A program made the translations under genes and the position numbers. Below the pieces are notes generated by a model, which worked only from the letters and a program-made list of their open reading frames with translations, did no database searches and was not told where the DNA came from. Source: Acidobacteriaceae bacterium (lineage in GTDB: Bacteria > Acidobacteriota > Terriglobia > Terriglobales > Acidobacteriaceae). From it: a stretch of DNA of 64,000 nucleotides. The stretch covers positions 372,001 through 436,000 of the forward strand of contig DASZBM010000010.1 in assembly GCA_035944135.1 (NCBI GenBank), given 5' to 3'. Shown here piece after piece: positions 43,474 to 51,280 of the stretch. Positions within the stretch are counted from its first letter, which is position 1. Every line of letters starts with the position of its first letter.

Positions 43474-45165
43474 TCAGTGGGCTTGGGTAATGCTGTTGGT
43501 CTGGGTCAGCGTTGGGGTTGCGTTCATGTTGGCTGTGTAGGCAATGTTGACGCCGTTGGCAACCATGCTGCCTACTGCGTTGACAATGTTTACACCGGAG
43601 GCGCTCGATTCAGTCGAGCCGGCCAGGCTGAGCGAGTCCGTCTTGGTCGAGGTGATTGTCGAGCCATCAACCGCGATATTCTGCGCGACTGCATTCCCGA
43701 TTGTCGTCGGTCCCATGTAGGTCAGCGCCAGCGTGTCGTTGGTCGTGCTGCTGTGGGCGAAGTTGTCGGTTGCGGTCAGGCTGTGGCTGGCCGTGGTGTT
43801 GGTCGCGAAGTCATTCGAGGCCGTTGTGGTGTGGGACGAAGCTGACTGCTCAGCGGCTTGCTGGGCAAACGCGTTCGTGGTGGAGGTCGCAGCCTGCTGC
43901 TGTCCACCGATGGAGGAGTTGGTGGCATACGCGTTGGTGGTGGAGGTCGCAGCCTGCTGCTGTCCGCCCACTGACGAGTTTGTGTTGTATGCATTGTTCG
44001 TCGCGGTCGAGGCGCCGAAGCTGGCGTTCTGAGCCTTGTTGGACGAACTTGAAGCGTTAGCGGCGAACGCAGCGTTGTTGGTCAGAGCTGCGTTGTTGGA
44101 CAGAGCACCCGTCGAACTGGAGCTCGAGCTGCCCTGGCTGGCGGCGGCGCTGTTGTTGTTGGAGGTGGTTCCAGTACCGGTGGTTGTCGAAGTGTTCGTG
44201 TTGCTGCCCGTCGAGTTCGCAGCGTTGGTGCTGGCGGTGTTAGACGGGTTGCTGAACGTGTCAGTGCCTGCGATGGAGCTGCCACTGCTCGAGCCGGTCG
44301 AACTGCTGTTCTGATGCTGGGTGTTCGAGCTCGAGGAACCGTTGCTCGCGTGGTTGCTGCTGGCGTTGGCCGCGAGGTTGTCGGAGGCCGCGAGGTTATC
44401 GGTCGCATTCACTGCGCCGCTCGACGACTTCGACGACGACGACGCTTCCTGTCCGCCGACAGAGGCGTTGTGGCCGTATGTGTCGGATGTCGCAGTCGAG
44501 GCGCCAAAGCTGGAGCTCTCGTTCGCGCCATGTGCGAAGTTGTCGGTAGTTGCAGACGACGCGCCGAAGCTGGAGCTCTCGTTCGCGCCATGTGCGAAGT
44601 TGTCAGATGAAGACTCGCTCGCGCTCTGCGTATGAGAGCCAGTGTTCATGTAGCTCGACGTATCCGTCGTCGTGTGGTTGTAGCTTGACGCGGTGGTCAG
44701 GCTGGACGCATTCGTCGTGTTGTTGGTGTTGGCGTAGGTGTTATTGACCGTTAGATCTGGTCCGTTGCTGTAGTTGTGCAGCGTCGCATTCGAGTCCGGA
44801 TCAGACTGGCTGATGTCGTTGGCCTGGCTGACCTTCGCTCCGGAGTTGCTGTTTACGCTGCTCAGAGGAGACGCCCAGATGTTGACGCCGTCACCGACTG
44901 TGCTATCCGTGCCGGTTACGATGTTCACGCCGCTTGCGGAGCTCAGCGAGCTTCCGGCGAGAGAAGCGCTCGCTGAATCGTTTGTCGTTATCGTGGATCC
45001 AGCAGTGGCGATCGAATTATTGTCAGTCTGACCGGCCGTCACGTTGCTCATCTGGCTATCACTGATCGCATGAGCTTTCGACTTGCTGTTGTTGTTGCTT
45101 TGAGCTGCGGCAATCCCGGCAGCAAGGAAGGACGCTGTAATGAGAGTGCAAACAATTCTGTTCAC
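43474..45165 (-). CDS. Large Ser/Asn/Thr-rich secreted repeat protein, FapC-like functional amyloid candidate
   Basis: 563 residues from a GTG at 45165, preceded by GGAGG with 5 bases spacing and followed at once by a signal peptide (1-21, MNRIVCTLITASFLAAGIAA). Residues 32-45 carry ISDSQMSNVTAGQ. Residues 56-120 (GSTITTNDSASASLAGSSL, SSASGVNIV, VGDGVNIW, SQANDISQ) and 501-563 (GSTITSTKTDSLSLAGS, SSASGVNIV, VANGVNIA, TQTNSITQAH) are two copies of one motif. Between them is a low-complexity linker of S, N, T, A, G and Q with 20-residue repeats. No Cys after the signal. Imperfect beta-strand motifs separated by disordered linkers are the FapB/FapC design; fibre formation is predicted, not shown. 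Confidence 0.78.
   Translation of the reverse strand: MNRIVCTLITASFLAAGIAAAQSNNNSKSKAHAISDSQMSNVTAGQTDNNSIATAGSTITTNDSASASLAGSSLSSASGVNIVTGTDSTVGDGVNIWASPLSSVNSNSGAKVSQANDISQSDPDSNATLHNYSNGPDLTVNNTYANTNNTTNASSLTTASSYNHTTTDTSSYMNTGSHTQSASESSSDNFAHGANESSSFGASSATTDNFAHGANESSSFGASTATSDTYGHNASVGGQEASSSSKSSSGAVNATDNLAASDNLAANASSNHASNGSSSSNTQHQNSSSTGSSSGSSIAGTDTFSNPSNTASTNAANSTGSNTNTSTTTGTGTTSNNNSAAASQGSSSSSSTGALSNNAALTNNAAFAANASSSSNKAQNASFGASTATNNAYNTNSSVGGQQQAATSTTNAYATNSSIGGQQQAATSTTNAFAQQAAEQSASSHTTTASNDFATNTTASHSLTATDNFAHSSTTNDTLALTYMGPTTIGNAVAQNIAVDGSTITSTKTDSLSLAGSTESSASGVNIVNAVGSMVANGVNIAYTANMNATPTLTQTNSITQAH
43862..43984 (-). repeat. 60-base tandem repeat in the amyloid candidate gene (GGQQQAATSTTNA unit)
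   Basis: Two adjacent 60-base units encode NSSVGGQQQAATSTTNAYAT and NSSIGGQQQAATSTTNAFAQ; a third, weaker unit lies just beyond. The shared DNA core TGGAGGTCGCAGCCTGCTGC is identical in both units. Confidence 0.8.
44501..44604 (-). repeat. 60-base tandem repeat in the amyloid candidate gene (DNFAHGANESSSFGA unit)
   Basis: 44 bases at 44501-44544 and 44561-44604 differ at only one position and are exactly 60 bases apart, encoding DNFAHGANESSSFGA twice. The high DNA identity suggests recent duplication or gene conversion. Confidence 0.85.
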
Positions 45166-45740
45166 GAATTCCTCCACACATGTGCGTTGTTGAAGAACAC
45201 GACCAAACCCGCCGGCCGACACGGGCGGCGGAAGGGCCAATTGAGCGTGAACCCCCGTGCCCTCTTCACGAGAGGGTTGACGCGATCCGCGCAGGTGTCA
45301 TCTTTTAGGGGCCGAAAATTGGGGTTGAAGGCGGGGGGCTGGCGGAATGGAGTGGCTTAGCTCACTTCCTTCGCCAGTCGAGCGTAATCAACCTTCTTGC
45401 ACGTGAGCCCAGGGACCCGGAGAACTGCTCTCTTTTGCTCCGCCCATCCATCGCGCAATGGGGTAGATCGATCAGGCAAGACCGCGGCGCCGTCGCTTTG
45501 GCTTCGATCTCCTGGTTTCCTGATTCGAATCTAACCGTCGTACTGCAATTCCGTTGCCAAGCAGATCATGCCGTAATTCCGCAATTTTGTTCAAAATTCC
45601 GTGGGTAAATTGCAGGAAAATGCACTACTCAAAGGAACGACTTTGCTCCTGTGATGAAAGCCTTGTTACATTGGTGCGCTGTAAAGAGAACACCACCACC
45701 GAACATTCGTCAACTGTCTGTCCCACCACGACCGAGACGA
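45166..45740. other. Long leader/promoter region of the amyloid operon
   Basis: 575 bases between the GTG of the repeat protein and tRNA-Ile2, with no supportable gene. It holds an imperfect 15-bp hairpin (45339-45377), a small stem CCCTCT / AGAGGG (45259-45275) and an AT-richer part at 45540-45680. The promoter was not pinned down. A long structured leader would fit post-transcriptional control. Confidence 0.5.
45339..45377 (-). other. Imperfect hairpin in the amyloid operon leader
   Basis: Arms CTGGCGGAATGGAGTG (45339-45354) and CACTTCCTTCGCCAG (45363-45377) pair at 13 positions with one bulge and two mismatches; loop of 8. It lies about 175-210 bases before the start codon. Confidence 0.45.
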
Positions 45741-45817
<77 letters not shown>

Positions 45818-45908
45818 CACCCTGAACGTAGTCCTTCGCACTGCCATCCATGCCGCTGGACTACGACGTAAGTGCATTCTAAATTGCGTCGAACGTAATT
45901 ACCTATTG

Positions 45909-48032
45909 TTACTCCTCTAGCTCTTCACCGGCGGGCTTCTTCGCGCCGGCCGCAATCTTTTCTGAAATCGCCGGCGGCACAAAATCGTAGTGGTCCATCT
46001 CCATCCGGAAGCTGCCCCGGCCCTGGGTCATCGAGGTCAGCGTCGTTCCGTAGCTCAGCATCTCTGCCAGCGGCACCTGTGCATGCACCACGGTGCCAGT
46101 TCCTGCGCTATCCATCCCCTGCACGCGGCCTCTCCGGCTGTTCAGGTCGCCCATCACGGCGCCAGCGAACTCGTCCGGCATCTCGATCTCCACCTTCATG
46201 ATCGGCTCCAGCAGCGCAGGCTTTGCCTGTTCCATGGCGGCCCGAAACGCCAGCCGTCCGGCCATCTTGAACGCCATCTCGCTCGAGTCCACATCGTGGT
46301 AGCTGCCGTCATAGACGACCGCGCGAAAGTCGACGACCGGATACCCCGCGAGATATCCGCGCGCTGCCGACTCCTGAATCCCTTTCTCCACCGCCGGCAC
46401 AAACTGCCGCGGTATCGATCCGCCGAAGATGTCGTTCACGAACTCGAAGCCGCCGCCGCGCTCCATCGGTTCAATCCGGATCTTGCAGTCTCCAAACTGC
46501 CCATGTCCTCCCGTCTGCTTCTTGTGCCGTCCATGCCCCTGCGCCTTCGCACGCACCGTCTCGCGGTACGGCACCTTCGGCGCCTTCAGCGTCACCTCCG
46601 TATGGAACCGTCGCTTCAGCCGCGAAACGACGGTCTCGATGTGCATCTGCCCCGCGCCCGCCACCAGGAACTCGTTCGTTTGCGGATCCCGATAAAATTT
46701 CAGCATCAGGTCCTCTTCCATCAGCTTGTGAAGCGCAGGCGCCAGCTTGTCCTCGTCTGCACGAGACTTCGGCTCAATCGCGTAAGTCATCGCAGGCTCC
46801 GGGATCGGCGCAGCTTCCATCGCCACGTCATGTCCCTTTGCGCCCAGCGTGTCTCCCGTTTGCGACACGCGCAGCTTCGCCACGGCTCCCAGATCGCCCG
46901 CGTGCAACTCCGCAACCTCGGTCAACTTTCGTCCTTGAACAATCGAGAGATGGCTCAGCCGCTCCGTCTCGCCGCGCGTATAGTTCTCCACTGACGCGTC
47001 GTTCTTCACGCATCCGCTGATCACCTTGAAGAACGAAATCCTCCCGGCGAACGGATCGACCATCGTCTTGTACACGTACAGCGCGACCGGCTGGCTGTCG
47101 TCGATCTTGCGCATCTCCGTCTCACTCGATCCGTTGCCCGCAGCCTTGCCTGCCGCACGCATCGGCACTCCGGCGCGCTCCACCGGCGATGGCGCATAGA
47201 CCTTCAGAAAATCCAGCAGGTGGTCCGTTCCAACGTTCTGCAATCCACTCACATACAACACCGGAAAGATCCTGTCCTCACGAATCGCCTCATGCAGCGC
47301 GCCCACCAGGTGCTCCTCTGGAATCGTTCCCACCGCAAAGAACTCCTCCATCAGCTCGTCCTTGCCCTCAGCGACCAGTTCAATCAGCGCCTCATGCGCG
47401 GCCTTGGCATCCCCTTCCATCGCATGCGGAATCTTTCCCTTCGTCCCGCGTCCTTCACCACCGGGCGTATACAGATACGCCTCCATCGTCACCAGGTCGA
47501 CGACACCATGAAATCCCTTCTCGTCCACAATCGGCAGCTGCACCGGCACCACCTGCCGTCCCCATCTTTCACGCAGGCCCTCCAGCATCTCCATCCTTCC
47601 CGTGCGTGAGTCCGCCTTCGGATGGTCCACCTGGTTCATGACGACTACGCGCGGCAGTCCAATCTCCGCCGCATAATTCCACACTCGATCTGTGCCTGAC
47701 TCCACGCCCGTCTGCGCGTTCACAACCACCAGCGCCGTCTCTGCGGGCACCATCGCTGCGCGCGCCTCGTGCAGAAACATATGAAATCCCGGCGTGTCGA
47801 TCATGTTGACCTTAATGCCGTCCCACTCGGCGAACGCCACTGCGTTCGCCATCGTCATCTTGCGCGCAATTTCCTCCTCATCGTACTGAGTTACCGCGCC
47901 GCCATTCTCGCGGGAGGACGCCGCCGGCGACTTCGTGGTCTTCAGAATCGCCGAGATCAGTTCTGTCTTCCCGCTGTGTGCATGCCCCACGATGGCCACA
48001 TTCCTGACGTCAGCTCCCGCGTAAACCTTCAT
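45909..48032 (-). CDS. Elongation factor G paralogue (EF-G2-like translational GTPase)
   Basis: 707 residues from the ATG at 48032 (GGAG 8 bases upstream). G1 GHAHSGKT, G3 DTPGFH, G4 NQVD (Gln replaces the usual Lys of NKxD) and G5-like VSGLQ, followed by domains II to V of EF-G (GQMHIETVVSRLKRRF, PKVPYRETV, GHGRHKKQTGGHGQFGD, GYPVVDFRAVVYDGSYHDVDSSE). These features fit the EF-G-like/EF-G2 branch, not the housekeeping FusA, which normally sits in the str operon with rpsL and rpsG. Roles proposed for such paralogues include ribosome recycling and growth under stress. The substituted G4 residue may alter nucleotide preference. Confidence 0.9.
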   Translation of the reverse strand: MKVYAGADVRNVAIVGHAHSGKTELISAILKTTKSPAASSRENGGAVTQYDEEEIARKMTMANAVAFAEWDGIKVNMIDTPGFHMFLHEARAAMVPAETALVVVNAQTGVESGTDRVWNYAAEIGLPRVVVMNQVDHPKADSRTGRMEMLEGLRERWGRQVVPVQLPIVDEKGFHGVVDLVTMEAYLYTPGGEGRGTKGKIPHAMEGDAKAAHEALIELVAEGKDELMEEFFAVGTIPEEHLVGALHEAIREDRIFPVLYVSGLQNVGTDHLLDFLKVYAPSPVERAGVPMRAAGKAAGNGSSETEMRKIDDSQPVALYVYKTMVDPFAGRISFFKVISGCVKNDASVENYTRGETERLSHLSIVQGRKLTEVAELHAGDLGAVAKLRVSQTGDTLGAKGHDVAMEAAPIPEPAMTYAIEPKSRADEDKLAPALHKLMEEDLMLKFYRDPQTNEFLVAGAGQMHIETVVSRLKRRFHTEVTLKAPKVPYRETVRAKAQGHGRHKKQTGGHGQFGDCKIRIEPMERGGGFEFVNDIFGGSIPRQFVPAVEKGIQESAARGYLAGYPVVDFRAVVYDGSYHDVDSSEMAFKMAGRLAFRAAMEQAKPALLEPIMKVEIEMPDEFAGAVMGDLNSRRGRVQGMDSAGTGTVVHAQVPLAEMLSYGTTLTSMTQGRGSFRMEMDHYDFVPPAISEKIAAGAKKPAGEELEE

Positions 48033-48180
48033 CTCTGGCTCTCCTATGTCTCGCATCGCAGGCCGCCGCACACACGTACGTGCGCCGCAACTCTCCTGCC
48101 AGACGAAGGCAAGAACTCTCCTGCCAAGGCCGCTATTCTAGTCCTTAAATTCCAGCCCTTGCACGGTGGTGGCAGATCTC

Positions 48181-49035
48181 CTACGACCCCGCGTAATCGG
48201 TCATCGCGGATGCATCCCGCAGCCCTCGCGGGCTCAGCATCCTCACCACCAGAACGGCCACTGGCACCAGAAAAACCATCGAGTTCAGCACCCACATCTC
48301 CGCCCCGGCCAGCACCTGGTCCTTCAGCGGCGACAGCGATGAGATTCTTTCGGCCGCAGCGTACGACGGATACAGCACCTTTCCCGAGAAAGTCAGCACC
48401 GCCGACAAAATCGTATTCACCACATCCGCCGTCAGCAGGTAGGGAATTACCATCCACTGTGACCATCTGCTGCGGCTCGGCCACGGCTCTACGATCACCC
48501 ACCAGAACGCAATCGACGTGAACAGAAAACACATGTGCTCCGTGTTATGCCATGCCTCCGAGCGCAGCGTCAGCTCAAACGCCTGCGGCACATGCCACCC
48601 CAGGTACGCGACGTTCATCACCAGCCACGCCACTGCTGGATGCGCCATTGCATGCGCCACCTTGTGCACGCCACGTGATGCAAACACCGGCCGGAACCAG
48701 CGGATCAAACCTCGTGGCAGTCCGCGCAACATCGGCACAAGCGGCGCGCCCAGCACCAGCAGCGGCGGAGCGATCGACATCAAAATGAAATGCTGCAGCA
48801 TGTGCGCCGACAGCAGAAAATCATCCAGGGCATCAATCGGAGACGCCAGTGCGATCCATATTGCGAGAAGGCCGCCCAAGAAGCACGCCGCACGCCACAG
48901 CGGCAGATCCCGCGCACGTGTCCGCTGCAGCGCGCGCCATCCGCGCACATAGAGCGTGCCCGCAATCACCAATCCAATCGCCGGCCAGACTGGAAAGCTC
49001 CACGCCGCCAGAATTCCGTGCGGAAACTCCTCCAT
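48181..49035 (-). CDS. ctaG: Cytochrome c oxidase assembly factor CtaG (caa3 type)
   Basis: 284 residues with about seven membrane helices and the caa3_CtaG family motifs ASPIDALDDFLLSAHMLQHFILM, APPLLVLGAP, HPAVAWLVMNVAYLGWHVPQ and AWHNTEHMCFLFTSIAFWW. The many His residues in helices fit a copper-delivery role for the CuB or CuA site of caa3 oxidases, as in Bacillus. It ends the respiratory operon, 11 bases after the cytochrome b-c gene. Confidence 0.93.
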   Translation of the reverse strand: MEEFPHGILAAWSFPVWPAIGLVIAGTLYVRGWRALQRTRARDLPLWRAACFLGGLLAIWIALASPIDALDDFLLSAHMLQHFILMSIAPPLLVLGAPLVPMLRGLPRGLIRWFRPVFASRGVHKVAHAMAHPAVAWLVMNVAYLGWHVPQAFELTLRSEAWHNTEHMCFLFTSIAFWWVIVEPWPSRSRWSQWMVIPYLLTADVVNTILSAVLTFSGKVLYPSYAAAERISSLSPLKDQVLAGAEMWVLNSMVFLVPVAVLVVRMLSPRGLRDASAMTDYAGS

Positions 49036-49046
49036 CCTTCGCCTTT

Positions 49047-50561
49047 CTAATGAGGTGCGTTCTGCTGCCCACCACCGCTCTCAACCGTTGTATTAGGTGG
49101 TCGTCCGCCAGTCTGCACAACCTCACGCGAAGCATCGCCCGCAGCCGGTTGATAGTTCGGGTGCATCGTGTCCAGGAAGCGCACCAGCGCCGTCGTCTCT
49201 GCTGGCGAAAGCGTGCTTCCATACGCCGGCATATTGCCGCCGCCTAGCAGCACCTGCCGAATCATCTGGTCTTCGGTCAGCCGCGTGGCAACATCACTCA
49301 ACTCCGGTCCACGCTGTCCGCCCACGCCTCCGATTGCGTGACAGTTGCGGCACTGCTTCTCCTGAAACACGTTCGCTCCCTGCCGTTCCAGCGGCGTGCG
49401 GTTGTGCAGATACTCCACCGGCACCGCCGCCGAGCTCCACGCGTCCATGTGCGGGCTCCACGGCGTCGATGTGCCCAGTTCCGTAAACACACCGAAGCAC
49501 ACCGCAATAAACATCACCGCGAACACGCCAATCGGCCGCCGCCACCAGCTCTTCTCGCCAACACCCGCGACGAACGGCAGCGCAATCAGGATCGCCACCG
49601 CAACTGCCGGCACAATCAGGATGAACGGCGTCTCCATGCTCGGCGGCAGGTACGACAGCACCGTGTAGATCCACAGGAAGAAGAAGTCCGGCTTCGGCAC
49701 CGTCTGGATAATGCTCGGGTCCGGTATCCCCGTCGGCCCATACGGCCCAAACACCGCCGCGCAGAACGCAACCGCAAACAAAATCGCCGCCGAGAAGAAC
49801 AGGTCCTTCCACACCGCACCCGGTACAAAAGGCAGCCCATCCGTGTGCGCTAGCTCGTTGTACTCCTGCACGTACGTCTCGCGGCGAACAATGCGTCCCG
49901 GAACCGGCCACTCATTGATGCCCAGCTTTACCACCATCCACACATGCAGCGCTGTGAACATCAGCAACACACCGGGAATGACAAACACATGCAGCGCGAA
50001 GAACCTCGTCAGCGTTGCGCCATTAATGATCGGTCCGCCCAGGAGCAGATGCACCAGCGCTCCGCCAATGAATGGCACGCGCCCCATGATCGACGCGCCG
50101 ATTCCCAATCCCCAGTACGCATCCTGATCGAAGCGCAGCACCTGCCCCGTGAACGCCATGCCCAGCGTCATCAGCAGCATGAACACGCCGAGAACCCACG
50201 TTAGCTCGCGCGGAAATTTATACGCGCCGAACAGAAATACCTGCGCCATGTGAATGAGCACGACGGCAACCATGAAGTTCGATCCCCATCCATGCATCGC
50301 GCGCAAAAACCATCCCAGCGGGAGCTGGTAGTTCAACACCTGCAGCGTCTCCCACGCATGCCCCGCCGACGGCACATACACCAGCGCCAGCAGAATCCCC
50401 GTGACAATTTGCAGAATCAGCAGCGTCAAACTCGCGCTGCCAAACACGTACCACCAGCTCGCTGTGCTCTTCGGCACAGGATGCAGCACAGCCTCTTTGA
50501 TCGGCCCTTCGAGCTGCAGCCGCCGCTCTAACCAATCGTAGGTGTCCTTGTACCAGGCCAT
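49047..50561 (-). CDS. Cytochrome b/b6 fused to a C-terminal cytochrome c domain
   Basis: 504 residues. Residues about 25-230 are a cytochrome b6-like four-helix domain with heme ligands in GWFLRAMHGWGSNFMVAVVLIH and FFALHVFVIPGVLLMFTALHVW; about 235-370 is a subunit-IV-like part with the quinone-site PDFFFLW and three helices. Residues about 395-470 form a cytochrome c domain (CRNCH; Met ligand in GGNMPAYG). The fusion lets the bc-type quinol oxidoreductase carry its own c heme to the oxidase. It partners with the Rieske protein encoded upstream. Confidence 0.93.
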   Translation of the reverse strand: MAWYKDTYDWLERRLQLEGPIKEAVLHPVPKSTASWWYVFGSASLTLLILQIVTGILLALVYVPSAGHAWETLQVLNYQLPLGWFLRAMHGWGSNFMVAVVLIHMAQVFLFGAYKFPRELTWVLGVFMLLMTLGMAFTGQVLRFDQDAYWGLGIGASIMGRVPFIGGALVHLLLGGPIINGATLTRFFALHVFVIPGVLLMFTALHVWMVVKLGINEWPVPGRIVRRETYVQEYNELAHTDGLPFVPGAVWKDLFFSAAILFAVAFCAAVFGPYGPTGIPDPSIIQTVPKPDFFFLWIYTVLSYLPPSMETPFILIVPAVAVAILIALPFVAGVGEKSWWRRPIGVFAVMFIAVCFGVFTELGTSTPWSPHMDAWSSAAVPVEYLHNRTPLERQGANVFQEKQCRNCHAIGGVGGQRGPELSDVATRLTEDQMIRQVLLGGGNMPAYGSTLSPAETTALVRFLDTMHPNYQPAAGDASREVVQTGGRPPNTTVESGGGQQNAPH

Positions 50562-50582
50562 CTAGAAACCCTCAATACCACT

Positions 50583-50636
50583 GCATTTGTCGTTGCTTTT
50601 CTTTCCGTCATCCCCTCAGGGGATCTGCTTTTTGCT
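50583..50636. repeat. Dispersed GCATTTG...TGTCAT-type intergenic element, copy 3
   Basis: GCATTTGTCGTTGCTTTTCT, then CCGTCATCCCC, a 7-bp palindromic stem ATCCCCT / AGGGGAT (50610-50624) and CTGCTTTTTGC. It lies inside the respiratory operon, between the Rieske and cytochrome b genes, so it is transcribed. Confidence 0.6.
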
Positions 50637-51248
50637 TTACGTAATCTGCACCAGCTCGCTCTCCTTTTTCGGCTTCGCGCCAGGGCAGGGAACATTGCTT
50701 GCGCGATTCCCCAGTGTCGGCAACTGTCCCGCATCGATCATCAACTGCCCGTTCTCAACCTTCGCCTCGTATGTGAACAGCCCACGTTCCGGAGGCCCTG
50801 ACGCGCGGCTCCCATCCGCGTAGTACACACCGCCATGACACGGACACATAAATAGCTGCGACTCGGAGAACCACCGCACCGGACATCCCAGGTGCGCGCA
50901 GTTGATCGCAAACACCACAAACTGTCCCGGCGCCGTGCACCGCACATATGCAGGCACGTTGTCCGTCGCGCCATCCCACGAATCTTTGAACGGATTGCGA
51001 AACACAACCAGCTTCGTATCGCCCGGATGAAACTCGTTCACATCGCCGATCGCAACCCAATGCCGGTACTCTTTGCGCCGCAGCGTCGGCCCCAGCAGAT
51101 ACACCACCACCGGCGTCGCAATCGCAATTCCGACAATCGCGTTCAGCGCAATCCCGATATTCATCAGCAGCGTGCGCCGCGAGATCCGTTCCACCTCGAG
51201 CCGGTGCTCCTGCTCCTCCGGAGACGGTGGCGGCAACATCTCTTCCAT
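50637..51248 (-). CDS. Rieske iron-sulfur protein of the bc-type complex
   Basis: 203 residues from the ATG at 51248 (AGGAG 8 bases upstream). One N-terminal membrane helix (about 28-50, MNIGIALNAIVGIAIATPVVVYLLG) and a Rieske domain with the 2Fe-2S ligands in CAHLGC and CPCHGG. It moves electrons from quinol at the cytochrome b subunit to cytochrome c. The twin-Arg ERISRRTLL before the membrane helix fits Tat-dependent insertion. Confidence 0.94.
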   Translation of the reverse strand: MEEMLPPPSPEEQEHRLEVERISRRTLLMNIGIALNAIVGIAIATPVVVYLLGPTLRRKEYRHWVAIGDVNEFHPGDTKLVVFRNPFKDSWDGATDNVPAYVRCTAPGQFVVFAINCAHLGCPVRWFSESQLFMCPCHGGVYYADGSRASGPPERGLFTYEAKVENGQLMIDAGQLPTLGNRASNVPCPGAKPKKESELVQIT

Positions 51249-51280
51249 CTCGTTCACTCCTCTCGTCTCAAACTCTCGCG

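Noticed and set aside
45480-45560. Cyclic-di-GMP (GEMM) riboswitch-like strings on the minus strand before the amyloid operon
   Set aside because: Short matches such as GCCAAAGC and GGAAACC occur, but I could not arrange the conserved three-way junction; a covariance scan would decide.
33590-45740. Search for a second copy of the tRNA-Val 3' end as an island attachment site
   Set aside because: No repeat of the T-arm/acceptor end was found between the tRNA genes, and no integrase gene is present.
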